From Stappia stellulata (GTDB lineage Bacteria; Pseudomonadota; Alphaproteobacteria; Rhizobiales; Stappiaceae), in assembly GCF_020176715.1 (NCBI RefSeq), contig NZ_JAIVMF010000009.1, forward strand, positions 62,001 through 126,000: a stretch of 64,000 nucleotides of DNA, given 5' to 3'. The position numbers and the translations under genes were made by a program. The notes beneath the pieces were generated by a model that was not told the origin of the DNA, ran no database searches, and was given only the letters and a program-made list of their open reading frames with translations. Within the stretch, counting starts at the first letter, position 1, and each line of letters begins with the position of its first letter. Of this stretch, positions 37,475 through 46,151 are shown piece after piece.

Positions 37475-39115
37475 TCATGCTTTGCTGTGGCCGGGGGCGG
37501 TGTAGGCGCCGGCGAGACGGTTGAAGAGCGTGTTGACGTAAAGGCCGTTTGCAAGATGAACGCGCGCGGCGCGCCAGGCGGGCGAGGCAGCGCGCGCCGG
37601 CTCGACCATCTGAAACACCGTCACGACACCGAAGGAGACGACCGCCAGCAGCATGACGGCGATCCCGGCCGCATCCGCAGCCGGCGGCGGCGGCAGCACT
37701 CCGGCATAGAGCGTCTGCGCCAGGGCATGCAGCGCGAGATAGGCGAGCGTGACGGCGGCGGAGACCGCAAGCAGCCGGCCGAGCGGCAGCGACGGTGCGG
37801 TGGCCGTGTCGCCGACCGCGACTTCGGCGTCCTGCGGGCCGGCGTGCACCAGCATCAGGGCCAGGCCGAAGACCAGGATCGCGCCCAGCGCAATCGCCTG
37901 GGGCGAGGCGGCAGCAGTGCCGGCGGCCGTGTCGGCGAAAATCGCCCCCAAGAGCGCCGAGAAGCCGAACGAGAGCGCCACGGTGACGGCGAGCGCAAGC
38001 CCGCCGGCAAGGGCGATCCGGCCCGGCGCAGGCGAGAGCCTGGCGAGCGCCCGGGTCTCGCCGACCGTCTCGGCGGCGCTGCCGGCGGAAAGGAAGGCAT
38101 GCGCCTTGTAGAGCGAATGGGCGACCAGATGCAGGGTGGCAAGCGCGAAGAGGCCGAGGCCGCATTGCAGCAGCATGAAGCCCATCTGCGCCACCGTCGA
38201 CCAGGCGAGCGACACCTTCACGCTCGTCTGGGTCAGCATCACCACGGCGCCGAAGAGCGCGGTGAAGCCGCCGACGATCGCAAGCAGGTGCAGCGACGGC
38301 GTAAACAGCATCAGCACATCGGCGAAGCGGATCGCGAGGAACCCGCCGGCGTTGATGATGCCGGCATGCAGCAGCGCGGAAACCGGCGTCGGCGTGTCCA
38401 TCACCTCCGGCAGCCAGCCGTGGGTCGGGAAGGCCGCCGACTTGACCAGCGCGGCAAGCGCGATCAGCACCGCTGCGAAGCCGACACCGGCGGGCGCGGC
38501 CTCCATCCGTGCGGCCTCCCCCAGGATTGTGGCGATGTCGGTCGTGCCGAAAGCGAGCGTCAGCGGCACCAGCGCGCCGATCAGCAGCATGTCACCGAGC
38601 CGGGCGGCGATGAATTTCTTGCGCGCCGCGATCACCGCCCGCCGCCTGTCCGCGTAGAAGACGAGAAGACCATGCAGCGCGAGGCTGGTCGCGATCCAGG
38701 CCATGGCGAGCTGGACAGTGTTTCCGCTGGTCACCAGCAGCATCACGGCGGCGAGCGTCAGGCAGAGCCGGCCCATGAAGAGGCCCTGCCGGGCATCGCC
38801 ATCGAGATAAGTCGCGCTGAAGCGGACCACCACCACACCGACCGTTGCAACAAGCGCCAGCATGGTGACGCTGAGAGCGTCGAGCCGCAGCGAGAGGCCG
38901 ATGCCGCCCGCACCGATCAGCGGCGAGGTAAGCGGACCGGAGATGGCAAGCACAACCGCACAGGCAAGAGCCGCGGCAAGCGCGACAAGGGATGCAAGGC
39001 CTGCGGCCGCAATCGCATGGCGCGGGCGCATGCCCGGTTCGGTACGCGCGACGAAGGCGGCAACCAGCAGGGCGGCAGGCGCGACAAAGAGCAGAAAAGC
39101 AACCATCGGGGTCAT
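37475..39115 (-). CDS. dabB: Membrane subunit DabB (NuoL/MrpA-like)
   Basis: 546 residues, about 14-16 transmembrane helices, of the proton-conducting NADH dehydrogenase/antiporter family. It has the core GWLPEVMDTPTPVSALLHAG, the lysine in LVKSAAFPTHGWLP and the histidine region ATLHLVAHSLYKAHAFLSAGS. Partnered with DabA directly downstream, it forms the energised part of the carbon pump rather than complex I; no other nuo or mrp genes are nearby. A second Met at 39106 is an alternative start. Confidence 0.92.
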   Translation of the reverse strand: MTPMVAFLLFVAPAALLVAAFVARTEPGMRPRHAIAAAGLASLVALAAALACAVVLAISGPLTSPLIGAGGIGLSLRLDALSVTMLALVATVGVVVVRFSATYLDGDARQGLFMGRLCLTLAAVMLLVTSGNTVQLAMAWIATSLALHGLLVFYADRRRAVIAARKKFIAARLGDMLLIGALVPLTLAFGTTDIATILGEAARMEAAPAGVGFAAVLIALAALVKSAAFPTHGWLPEVMDTPTPVSALLHAGIINAGGFLAIRFADVLMLFTPSLHLLAIVGGFTALFGAVVMLTQTSVKVSLAWSTVAQMGFMLLQCGLGLFALATLHLVAHSLYKAHAFLSAGSAAETVGETRALARLSPAPGRIALAGGLALAVTVALSFGFSALLGAIFADTAAGTAAASPQAIALGAILVFGLALMLVHAGPQDAEVAVGDTATAPSLPLGRLLAVSAAVTLAYLALHALAQTLYAGVLPPPPAADAAGIAVMLLAVVSFGVVTVFQMVEPARAASPAWRAARVHLANGLYVNTLFNRLAGAYTAPGHSKA

Positions 39116-39127
39116 GTGAGCCTCCAG

Positions 39128-39197
39128 AACGATCCGTTTGCGAGGGGATAGCAGAGGCAAAACGATCTATTAAATTCATTGTCTGGATGTTATCGTT
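39128..39197. promoter_or_regulatory. AACGAT repeats in the dabB/LysR gap
   Basis: AACGATC occurs at 39128 and 39161, and ATCGTT in inverse orientation at 39192-39197, within the 102-base divergent gap. AACGAT-N25-ATCGTT is a possible LysR-type binding region. The middle is AT-rich and probably contains both promoters. Confidence 0.35.
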
Positions 39198-39217
39198 CTA
39201 TAAAAAGGAACGAACGA

Positions 39218-40165
39218 ATGGCGACGCTGAACTACAACCACCTGCGCTACTTCTGGGCGGTGGCGCATGAGGGCAATCTCACCCGCACCGCCGAGCGGCT
39301 GAACGTCTCGCAATCGGCGCTGTCGACACAGATCCAGAAGCTGGAGGCACAGGTCGGCCACGCGCTGTTCGCCCGCCGCGGCAAACAATTGCATCTGACG
39401 GAAGCCGGACGGATCGCGCTCGACCATGCGGATGCGATCTTCGCCACCGGCTCGGAGCTGATGGCGACGCTGACTGGAAGCAGCGCACCGGCGCGTCAGG
39501 TCATTCGCGTCGGGGCGCTGTCGACGCTCTCGCGCAACTTTCAGGTCGCCTTCCTGAAGCCGCTGTTGTCGCGCCAGGACGTGGAGGTGGTGCTGCGCTC
39601 GGCGGGCCTTGGCGAATTGATCGCGGCTCTCGAAGCCCTGCGGCTCGACGTGATCCTGATCAACCAGCCGCCGGCGCGCGACGCGGCGACCCCCTGGATC
39701 ACGCATCGTCTGGCCGAACAGCCCGTCAGCCTCGTCGGCACGCCGCATCGAACCGAACCGCACGGCGGCGATCTTGCCCGGCTGATCGACGCCAACCCGC
39801 TGATCCTGCCGCCGCTGGAGAGCAGCGTGCGCACCGGGTTCGACGCGCTTGTCGACCGGCTGGGTCTGCGTCCGAAAATCGCCGCGGAAGTCGACGACAT
39901 GGCGATGATGCGCCTGCTGGCGCGCGAGGACATGGGCCTTGCCGTGGTGCCGCCCATCGTCGTGGAGGGTGAACTGGCCAGCGGCCGGCTGATCGAGGCG
40001 ACCCGTCTTCCCGCGCTCGGCGAAACCTTCTATGCGGTGACGCAGGCCCGCCGTTTTCCCAATCCCCTTGTCGCGGAGCTGCTGAGGGCGGTAGGAGACG
40101 ATCCGGTCCTGCCCGCCGCGCAGGCGGGGGCCGATGGCGATGGTGCCGCGACCGGGTCCGGATGA
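39218..40165 (+). CDS. LysR-family regulator (NhaR-like), divergent from dabBA
   Basis: 315 residues. The N-terminus LNYNHLRYFWAVAHEGNLTRTAERLNVSQSALSTQIQKLE is the NhaR-like LysR helix-turn-helix; the effector domain starts near VIRVGALSTLSRNFQ. AAAAAGGAA lies 8 bases before ATG 39218. NhaR-type LysR genes are frequently next to dabAB/DUF2309 genes, so control of the carbon pump is the likely job. Confidence 0.88.
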   Translation: MATLNYNHLRYFWAVAHEGNLTRTAERLNVSQSALSTQIQKLEAQVGHALFARRGKQLHLTEAGRIALDHADAIFATGSELMATLTGSSAPARQVIRVGALSTLSRNFQVAFLKPLLSRQDVEVVLRSAGLGELIAALEALRLDVILINQPPARDAATPWITHRLAEQPVSLVGTPHRTEPHGGDLARLIDANPLILPPLESSVRTGFDALVDRLGLRPKIAAEVDDMAMMRLLAREDMGLAVVPPIVVEGELASGRLIEATRLPALGETFYAVTQARRFPNPLVAELLRAVGDDPVLPAAQAGADGDGAATGSG

Positions 40166-40217
40166 GGGGCGCGCGTCCCCGTTTCCGCTTTGTCCGACCC
40201 TGCAGTAGGCTTGCCGC

Positions 40218-40598
40218 ATGACCCAGGATCCCTCCCCCGCCCGCGTGCGGTTGCGTCTCGTCTTCAGCCCAGATTTCGCGCTGGGGCCGGGCAAGGCCGA
40301 CCTGCTGGAAGGCATTGCCGAGACCGGCTCGATCGCGGCGGCCGGCCGCCGCATGGGCATGAGCTACAAGCGGGCCTGGTCGCTGGTGGAAAGCCTCAAC
40401 GCCGCTTTCGCCGCACCGCTGGTGGCGCGCAGCCGGGGCGGCGCGCGCGGCGGTGGAGCCGCGCTCACGGAGATGGGCGAGCGGGTGCTCGCCCATTATC
40501 GCTCCGCCCAGCTAAAGGCCGCCACCGCCGCGAAAGAGGACGTCGAGAGCCTGAGCCGGCTGGTCCGGATTGCCCCGCAAGACGATCAGGCGGATTGA
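40218..40598 (+). CDS. ModE-like DNA-binding protein, N-terminal domain only
   Basis: 126 residues equal to the ModE DNA-binding domain: GPGKADLLEGIAETGSIAAAGRRMGMSYKRAWSLVESLN, then the Gly-rich wing GGARGGGAALT. The molybdate-binding TOBE pair of full ModE is absent. It sits 72 bases upstream of modA and probably controls modABC. Lack of the sensor part suggests a different way of sensing molybdate. Confidence 0.88.
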   Translation: MTQDPSPARVRLRLVFSPDFALGPGKADLLEGIAETGSIAAAGRRMGMSYKRAWSLVESLNAAFAAPLVARSRGGARGGGAALTEMGERVLAHYRSAQLKAATAAKEDVESLSRLVRIAPQDDQAD

Positions 40599-40617
40599 CA
40601 GGGACCGTCGCAAGAGG

Positions 40618-40641
40618 CGATATGTTCCGTCAGACATATCG
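40618..40641 (+). promoter_or_regulatory. Mo-box-like palindrome upstream of modA
   Basis: CGATATGT (40618-40625) and ACATATCG (40634-40641) are perfect inverse arms around 8 bases. The arms resemble the ATCGTTATAT-type halves of ModE sites. It lies 30 bases before modA, where binding would block transcription. Confidence 0.7.
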
Positions 40642-40670
40642 ACTTGCCGCCCGTCCGGAGTCTCTTTCCC

Positions 40671-41459
40671 ATGCCCACGCCCTTGCGTCCTGCGCTCACG
40701 TGCCTGTGGCTTGCGCTTGCGGTGACGCTCCTGCCGGCAGGTGCCGCCCGCGCGGAAAAGGCCGAGGCCGTCACCGTGTTTGCCGCCGCCAGCCTGAAGA
40801 CGGCGCTGGATGAGGTCGCCGCGCTCTGGCGGAACGAAACGGGCGTGGAGGTCGTCGTCTCCTATGCCGGGAGTTCCGCGCTCGCCCGCCAGGTCGAGGC
40901 CGGGGCGCCGGCCGATCTCTTCATCTCCGCCAATCCGGGCTGGATGGACCGGCTGGAGGCGGCCGGACTGCTGCGCGCGGAAAGCCGGCGCGACCTTCTC
41001 ACCAACGCCATCGTCCTGATCGGCCACGGCCGCGATGTCGCGCCGGTGACGCTGTCGCCGGATCTCGACCTTGCCGGCCTCATCGGCGACGGACGGCTCG
41101 CCATGGCGCTGGTCGACGCGGTGCCGGCCGGGATCTACGGCAAGGCCGCGCTGGAAACGCTGGGGCTGTGGGATAAGGTCGCCGCCAAAGTGGCGCAGGC
41201 CGACAATGTCCGCGCTGCCCTTGCCCTTGTCGCCATCGGCGAGGCGCCCTTCGGCATCGTCTATGCGACCGACGCGCTGGCGGAGGACCGGGTGAGCGTT
41301 GCCGCGCGCTTTCCAGCCGACACGCATCCGCCGATCCTTTATCCTGCGGCCCGAACCGCCGAGAGCGCCCATCCGCAGGCCGATGCCTTGCTGGCATTCT
41401 TGCGCGGACCGGCCGCAATGGCGGTGTTCCAACGGCACGGATTTTCGCCCGCGTCCTGA
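40671..41459 (+). CDS. modA: Molybdate ABC transporter binding protein
   Basis: 262 residues. A signal peptide (about residues 1-28, LWLALAVTLLPAGAARA then cleavage) leads to the ModA fold with VFAAASLKTALDEVAALW, SYAGSSALARQVEAGAPADLFISAN and GIVYATDAL. It captures molybdate in the periplasm. ATG 40671 is 9 codons inside a longer frame and starts the signal peptide correctly. Confidence 0.95.
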   Translation: MPTPLRPALTCLWLALAVTLLPAGAARAEKAEAVTVFAAASLKTALDEVAALWRNETGVEVVVSYAGSSALARQVEAGAPADLFISANPGWMDRLEAAGLLRAESRRDLLTNAIVLIGHGRDVAPVTLSPDLDLAGLIGDGRLAMALVDAVPAGIYGKAALETLGLWDKVAAKVAQADNVRAALALVAIGEAPFGIVYATDALAEDRVSVAARFPADTHPPILYPAARTAESAHPQADALLAFLRGPAAMAVFQRHGFSPAS

Positions 41460-41494
41460 TATTGAGGCGCGCGCCCTGAGGAGACGACGCACGC

Positions 41495-42190
41495 ATGCCG
41501 TTCCTGTCCGCAGACGAATGGACTGCCGTTGCGCTGTCGCTCCAGGTCTCGCTGTGGGCGACGGCCGCGAGCCTGCCGTTCGGCATCCTCGTCGCGCTGG
41601 TGCTGGCGCGTGGCGACTTCCCGGGAAAGCAGATCCTCAACGGGCTGGTGCATCTGCCGCTGATCCTGCCGCCGGTGGTGACCGGCTACATCCTGCTCGT
41701 CACCTTCGGCCGGCGCGGCCCGGTCGGCGCTTTTCTTGAGGAACAGCTCGGCATCGTGCTCGCCTTCCGCTGGACGGGCGCCGCCCTTGCCGCTGCGATC
41801 ATGGCGTTTCCGCTGATGGTGAGGGCGATCCGGCTGGCGATCGAGGCGGTCGACCCGAAGCTTGAACAGGCCGCCGGCACATTGGGCGCGTCGCGCGTGC
41901 TGGTCTTTGCCACGGTCACCCTGCCGCTGATCCTGCCCGGGATCATTGCCGGCGCCGTCCTCGCCTTCGCCAAGGCGATGGGCGAATTCGGCGCGACGAT
42001 CACCTTCGTCTCCAACATTCCCGGCCAGACACAGACCCTGCCGACGGCGATCTACGCCTTCCTGCAGGTGCCGGGCGGCGAGGCCTCCGCGCTGCGGCTG
42101 GTGATTATTTCCGTCGCCGTCGCCATGACCGCGCTGATCGTCTCGGAGGGCGTGGCGCGCCTCGTTGCCAGACGGATCCGCGGCACATGA
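41495..42190 (+). CDS. modB: Molybdate ABC transporter permease
   Basis: 231 residues, five to six helices, with LPLILPPVVTGYILL and the cytoplasmic EAA-like loop QAAGTLGASRVLVFATVTLPLILPGI that docks on ModC. MGEFGATITFVSNIPG is the ModB signature. TGAGGAGACGACG upstream of ATG 41495. The stop overlaps the modC start (ATGA). Confidence 0.95.
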   Translation: MPFLSADEWTAVALSLQVSLWATAASLPFGILVALVLARGDFPGKQILNGLVHLPLILPPVVTGYILLVTFGRRGPVGAFLEEQLGIVLAFRWTGAALAAAIMAFPLMVRAIRLAIEAVDPKLEQAAGTLGASRVLVFATVTLPLILPGIIAGAVLAFAKAMGEFGATITFVSNIPGQTQTLPTAIYAFLQVPGGEASALRLVIISVAVAMTALIVSEGVARLVARRIRGT

Positions 42191-43302
42191 GCCTCTCCGT
42201 CGCCGTCACCCATCGCTTTCCCGGCTTTTCGCTCGATGTCGCCTTCGAGGCACCGCCCGGCGTCACGGCGCTGTTCGGCCGCTCGGGTTCGGGCAAGACC
42301 ACGCTGGTCAACGCCGTCGCCGGCCTGATCCGGCCCGACACGGCGCGCATCGCGGTCAATGACACCGTCCTCCACGACAGCGCCGCCGGCGTGTGGCTCG
42401 CGCCGCACAAACGTCGCATCGGCTATGTCTTCCAGGAAGGCCGGCTGTTTCCCCATCTCAGCGTGTCGGCGAACCTCGCCTATGGCGGCTGGTTCGCCCC
42501 GCGCGGCGCGGTGGAGCCCGGCGAGCGGGAGCGCGTCGTCGCCATGCTCGGGCTCGGCGCCTTGCTGGACCGCCGCCCGGCGACGCTGTCGGGTGGCGAG
42601 AAGCAGCGCGTCGCCATCGGCCGGGCGCTCTTGAGCGCGCCGCGCCTGCTCCTTATGGACGAGCCGCTTGCCGCCCTCGACGACGCCCGCAAGGCCGAGA
42701 TCCTGCCCTATCTGGAACGGCTGCGCGACGAGACCGACATTCCGGTCCTTTATGTCAGCCACTCGGTCACCGAGGTGGCGCGGCTTGCGACCACGGTCGT
42801 CTCGCTCAGCGACGGGCGCACCACCCGCGTCGGCAGCCCGGCGGAAGTTCTGGCCGATCCGCGCGCGGTGCCGACGCTCGGCATCCGCGATGCCGGTGCC
42901 ATGGTCTCCGCCGTGATCCGCCGTCATGCTGACGACGGGTTGAGCGAGCTGGACGGTCCCGGCGGCCCGCTGCTGTTGCCGCGCATTGCCGCTCCAGAAG
43001 GCACCCGGGTGCGCGTGCGCATTCACGCCCATGACGTGATCCTGGCGCGCGAGGCGCCGGCGGGCATCTCCGCCTTGAACGTGCTCAAGGTGACGGTCGC
43101 GGCGGTGCGCGCCGGCGAGGGACCAGGCATGGTGGTACAGCTCGACGCGGGCGGGGAACGGCTGCTGGCGCGCATCACCCGGCGCTCGGCCCGCGCGCTG
43201 GAGATCGCGCCGGGCCTTGCCTGCTACGCCATTCTGAAATCGGTCGCCATCGCTCCGGAGGATATCTGGATCGCCAGCGGCGAGGAGACGGGCGCTTCCT
43301 AG
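42187..43302 (+). CDS. modC: Molybdate ABC transporter ATPase
   Basis: 371 residues. Walker A FGRSGSGKTTL, signature LSGGEKQRVAIGRAL, Walker B LLLMDEPLAALD, and switch histidine in YVSHSVTEV. The C-terminal about 80 residues form a TOBE/Mop domain (ISALNVLKVTVAAV) for molybdate feedback. Overlaps modB by 4 bases and the converging antiporter gene by 4 bases. Confidence 0.95.
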   Translation: MSLSVAVTHRFPGFSLDVAFEAPPGVTALFGRSGSGKTTLVNAVAGLIRPDTARIAVNDTVLHDSAAGVWLAPHKRRIGYVFQEGRLFPHLSVSANLAYGGWFAPRGAVEPGERERVVAMLGLGALLDRRPATLSGGEKQRVAIGRALLSAPRLLLMDEPLAALDDARKAEILPYLERLRDETDIPVLYVSHSVTEVARLATTVVSLSDGRTTRVGSPAEVLADPRAVPTLGIRDAGAMVSAVIRRHADDGLSELDGPGGPLLLPRIAAPEGTRVRVRIHAHDVILAREAPAGISALNVLKVTVAAVRAGEGPGMVVQLDAGGERLLARITRRSARALEIAPGLACYAILKSVAIAPEDIWIASGEETGAS

Positions 43303-44495
43303 CGCGACGCGTCGGCATCTTCCTGCGGCGGCGCCGCACCGGCCTCGCCGAGGCGGGCAAGGACAAAGGCCGTGACCAGCGGGCCGAAGAGCTCGAAGAC
43401 CACCGTCGTCGCCACCGTCACGGTGATGATCGCATCGGCATGTTCGGGAAGGGCGCTGGCGCCGACGAGCGCCATGCCGAGCGCGACGCCGGCCTGCGGC
43501 AGCAGCGTCAGCCCGAAGAGCCGCGCCTGCGCCGGCGTCAATCCTCCAAGCCGCCCGCCGAGCCACCCGCCGGCGACGCGCCCGGCGACCCTGAGCAGGA
43601 TGAAGGCGATCCCCAGCGGACCGGCGACGATGACGGCTGCAAGATCCACCGACGCGCCCGCCAGCACGAAGAACAGGATCAGGAACGGCCAGCTGACATA
43701 TTCGATCTCGTGGAACGGCCGCTCGTGATGCCTGGCGAGATTGACGATGACGACGCCGGCGGTCATGCCCGCCAGCAGGGCGGAGACATCGAGCCACATC
43801 GACACGCCGGCGCAGACCAGGACCAGGCCGAGCGCTTCCGCCAACGTCGGTTCGCCCGGCTGGATGCGGCCGGTGAGGACCGACGCCGGCAGGCCGATTG
43901 CAAGGCCGACGGCGATCGCCCCGCCGACATCCGCGACCCCTTCGCCCAGCGCGACCAGCACACCCTGCGACCCGATGCCGACAAGCCCGAGCACGATGGA
44001 AAAGGCGATCACGCCCCAGGCGTCGTCGATGGCGACCACGCCGTGCAGCACCCGCGTCACCGGTCCGTCGGCATGGACGGAGCGCACCACGTCACGGGTC
44101 GCGGCCGGGTCGGTGGCAAGTGCTATGCCGCCGAGAAGCATGGCCATGGCAACGGGAACGCCGATGGCCGTCAGACCCAGCGTCATCACCGCGAAGGAGG
44201 CGGCCGTGACCGCGAGCGACACCGACAGGATCGCCCGGCCATGCGCCTTCAGCCGCGGCCGCGACAGCTCGCCGCCGAGCAGGAAGGCGATCATCGTCAG
44301 GGTCAGCGTGGCGGTGGCGTCCCGCCAGCCGTCGGTGGCGCCGGGGAGCATGTCGAGCCCCGACGGGCCGACCAGAATGCCGAAGAGGACCAGCAGCGTG
44401 ATGCGCGGCAGCCGGGTCATCCGGCCAAGGGCATCAAGCCCGATGCCGGCGAGCACCAGTAGCCCGAAGGTCAGGAAGACAAGACTGATATCCAT
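43299..44495 (-). CDS. CPA2-type cation:proton antiporter, membrane domain only
   Basis: 398 residues with about 12 hydrophobic helices of the Kef/NhaP-like Na+/H+ exchanger fold, including the GGIALATDPAATRDVV and GVVAIDDAWGVIAFS motifs with the conserved acidic pairs. No C-terminal TrkA-N domain is present, unlike KefB/KefC. It would exchange Na+ or K+ for H+ at the inner membrane. ATG 44495 is preferred to longer frames reaching 44702. Confidence 0.87.
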   Translation of the reverse strand: MDISLVFLTFGLLVLAGIGLDALGRMTRLPRITLLVLFGILVGPSGLDMLPGATDGWRDATATLTLTMIAFLLGGELSRPRLKAHGRAILSVSLAVTAASFAVMTLGLTAIGVPVAMAMLLGGIALATDPAATRDVVRSVHADGPVTRVLHGVVAIDDAWGVIAFSIVLGLVGIGSQGVLVALGEGVADVGGAIAVGLAIGLPASVLTGRIQPGEPTLAEALGLVLVCAGVSMWLDVSALLAGMTAGVVIVNLARHHERPFHEIEYVSWPFLILFFVLAGASVDLAAVIVAGPLGIAFILLRVAGRVAGGWLGGRLGGLTPAQARLFGLTLLPQAGVALGMALVGASALPEHADAIITVTVATTVVFELFGPLVTAFVLARLGEAGAAPPQEDADASR

Positions 44496-44592
44496 GACGC
44501 GCGGCCGCTCCCAGAAAGATGGCCGCATCCTATCTGCGCGAGCCGCGCGATCAAGCGGCTGCGGCGATATGCAAGGCGGCTGCACGCGGTTT

Positions 44593-44625
44593 CTTGAAAC
44601 CCGCGGCGCGACCCGCCATATATAG
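44593..44625 (+). promoter_or_regulatory. RpoH (sigma-32) promoter of hsp20
   Basis: CTTGAA (44593-44598), 17 bases, then CCATATATAG (44616-44625): a near-perfect heat-shock promoter. Transcription would start near 44632, giving a leader of about 120 bases. Confidence 0.8.
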
Positions 44626-44727
44626 GCATGACAGGGGCATGACGCCCCGGCCGGATGCCACTCTCGGGTCCGGTTTGCATAAACGTCCCGACGCGTCATC
44701 ACCGTGGCGTGCGGGTCGGCTCCAGAC

Positions 44728-44749
44728 AGGCCGCTTTGAAAAAGGGCTT
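44728..44749 (+). promoter_or_regulatory. Possible ROSE-like RNA thermometer hairpin at hsp20
   Basis: The AAGGG ribosome site (44742-44746) can pair with CC-G-CTT (44731-44736), leaving a single bulged G at 44733. The stem continues with G44730-C44747, G44729-U44748 and A44728-U44749, next to the first ATG. A bulged G opposite the ribosome site is the hallmark of ROSE elements in alphaproteobacterial small heat-shock genes. Confidence 0.45.
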
Positions 44750-44755
44750 ATGAAC

Positions 44756-45184
44756 ATGACGCGCATGTCTGCGTTTTCCAGTCCGCTGCTGCTCGGCTTC
44801 GAGGACATCGAACGGGTTCTCGACAGGGTCAGCAAGGGTGCGAACGACGGCTATCCGCCGTATAACATCGAGCGCCTGCCGAAGAGCGGACAACACGGCG
44901 AAATCATCCGTATCACGCTTGCGGTCGCCGGCTTCACCCGCGACCAGCTCGACGTCAGCGTCGAGGAAAGCCAGCTCGTGATCCGGGGACGCCAGGAAGA
45001 CGACAAGACCCGCCAGTTCCTCCACCGGGGAATTGCGGCGCGGCAGTTCCAGCGCGCCTTCGTGCTGGCCGAGGGAATAGAAATCCTCGGCGCGGACCTC
45101 AAGGATGGCCTGCTCTCGATCGACCTCGCCCGCCCGGAACCCGAACGTATCGTGCGCCGCATCGAAATCGACGCCCGAGACTGA
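44756..45184 (+). CDS. Small heat-shock protein, Hsp20 family
   Basis: 142 residues with an alpha-crystallin domain: IIRITLAVAGFTRDQLDVSVEESQLVIRGRQ, then RGIAARQFQRAFVLAEGI and the C-terminal GLLSIDLARPEPE. It holds denatured proteins for DnaK/DnaJ. AAAGGG is 9 bases before ATG 44756, which fits better than the ATG at 44750 only 3 bases after it; the start could be either. An RpoH promoter and a possible thermometer hairpin precede it. DUF1150 follows. Confidence 0.93.
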   Translation: MTRMSAFSSPLLLGFEDIERVLDRVSKGANDGYPPYNIERLPKSGQHGEIIRITLAVAGFTRDQLDVSVEESQLVIRGRQEDDKTRQFLHRGIAARQFQRAFVLAEGIEILGADLKDGLLSIDLARPEPERIVRRIEIDARD

Positions 45185-45299
45185 CGACGACGCATCCGCG
45201 CCCGGACGCAGGACGCACCGCGACACGGTGCCGACAGCGCCCCCGCGGCCAGGGACCGGCGGCCCGACCGGCCGGCCACTTTGGTGAAGGAGGATCGCG

Positions 45300-45551
45300 A
45301 TGAGCGACCATACCGAACACATGCAGCCTGGAGAGTTCAAGGCACTTGGCGCCGGCCAGATCGCCTACGTCAAGGCCATGACCTCCGACGATCTCACGAC
45401 CCTGTTTCCGGATGCCCCGGACATGGAACCGGGACTGAAACTCTGGGTTCTTCTCAACGCCGACGGAACGCCCATCATGCTGAGCGACAGCAAGGAAGTG
45501 GCGCTGGCCAATGCGGCCGAGCACGAGCTTTATACGGTCGCGCTTCACTGA
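45300..45551 (+). CDS. DUF1150 family protein
   Basis: 83 residues, no known motif except the family pattern with IAYVKAMTSDDLTTLFPD and LWVLLNADGTPIMLSDSKEVALANA. DUF1150 genes regularly follow hsp20 in alphaproteobacteria, and this one lies 115 bases downstream of it, so both are probably heat-induced together. AAGGAGGATCGCG upstream of ATG. No function can be given. Confidence 0.88.
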   Translation: MSDHTEHMQPGEFKALGAGQIAYVKAMTSDDLTTLFPDAPDMEPGLKLWVLLNADGTPIMLSDSKEVALANAAEHELYTVALH

Positions 45552-45585
45552 AGCCGCGGAGTGTCTGTTCCGAACCCCGCAACTG

Positions 45586-45622
45586 AAAAAGCGCCTGCCG
45601 GCAACGGCGGGCGCTTTTTTTT
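45586..45622. terminator. Bidirectional terminator between DUF1150 and ptsN
   Basis: AAAAAGCGCC at the left pairs with GGCGCTTTTT at the right, with GCCG/CGGC inside and a GCAA loop. The run of eight T follows on the plus strand and five A precede on the other, so it can end both converging operons. Confidence 0.85.
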
Positions 45623-45647
45623 GAGGTGGGTCGGTGGCGCGCGGCCA

Positions 45648-46112
45648 TCAGGCCGCGTTGGAGGCCATTTGCTGCGTCAGGAGCGTGTAGAGCGCAGAGG
45701 CGTCGTCGCTTGCCCTGAGCTTGGCCACGGTGCCGGGATCGCGCATCCGCCGCGCGATGCGCGCCAGCGCCTTGAGATGATCGGCGCCCGCGCCTTCCGG
45801 GGCGAGCAGCACGAAGACGAGATCGACCGGCTGGTCGTCGAGGGCGTCGAAATCGATCGGCCGGTCGAGACGCGCGAACAGGCCGACGAGACGGTCGAGC
45901 GCAACCAGCTTGCCGTGCGGAATGGCAATGCCGTTGCCGACGCCGGTGGAGCCGAGGCGCTCACGCTGCAACAGCGTATCGAAGATGTCGCGTTCGGGCA
46001 GCCCGGTAACGGCCGCAGCCTTGGCCGCAAGCTCCTGCAGAGCCTGCTTCTTACTGTTGGCCTTGAGACTGGGAACAACCGCTTGCGGCGAAATGAGATC
46101 GCTAAGATCCAT
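45648..46112 (-). CDS. ptsN: PTS IIA-like nitrogen-regulatory protein
   Basis: 154 residues of EIIA-Ntr with the phosphorylated histidine H66 in GIAIPHGKL and the conserved LDDQPVDLVFVLLAPEG. It relays phosphoryl signals from PtsP/NPr to potassium and stress systems and is usually encoded near rpoN. It is the last gene of the lpt-rpoN-hpf run, 79 bases after hpf with a strong hairpin between. Confidence 0.95.
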   Translation of the reverse strand: MDLSDLISPQAVVPSLKANSKKQALQELAAKAAAVTGLPERDIFDTLLQRERLGSTGVGNGIAIPHGKLVALDRLVGLFARLDRPIDFDALDDQPVDLVFVLLAPEGAGADHLKALARIARRMRDPGTVAKLRASDDASALYTLLTQQMASNAA

Positions 46113-46151
46113 GATTCGACCCGTGGGTTTGAGCAGAGGGACGTGGCACGG

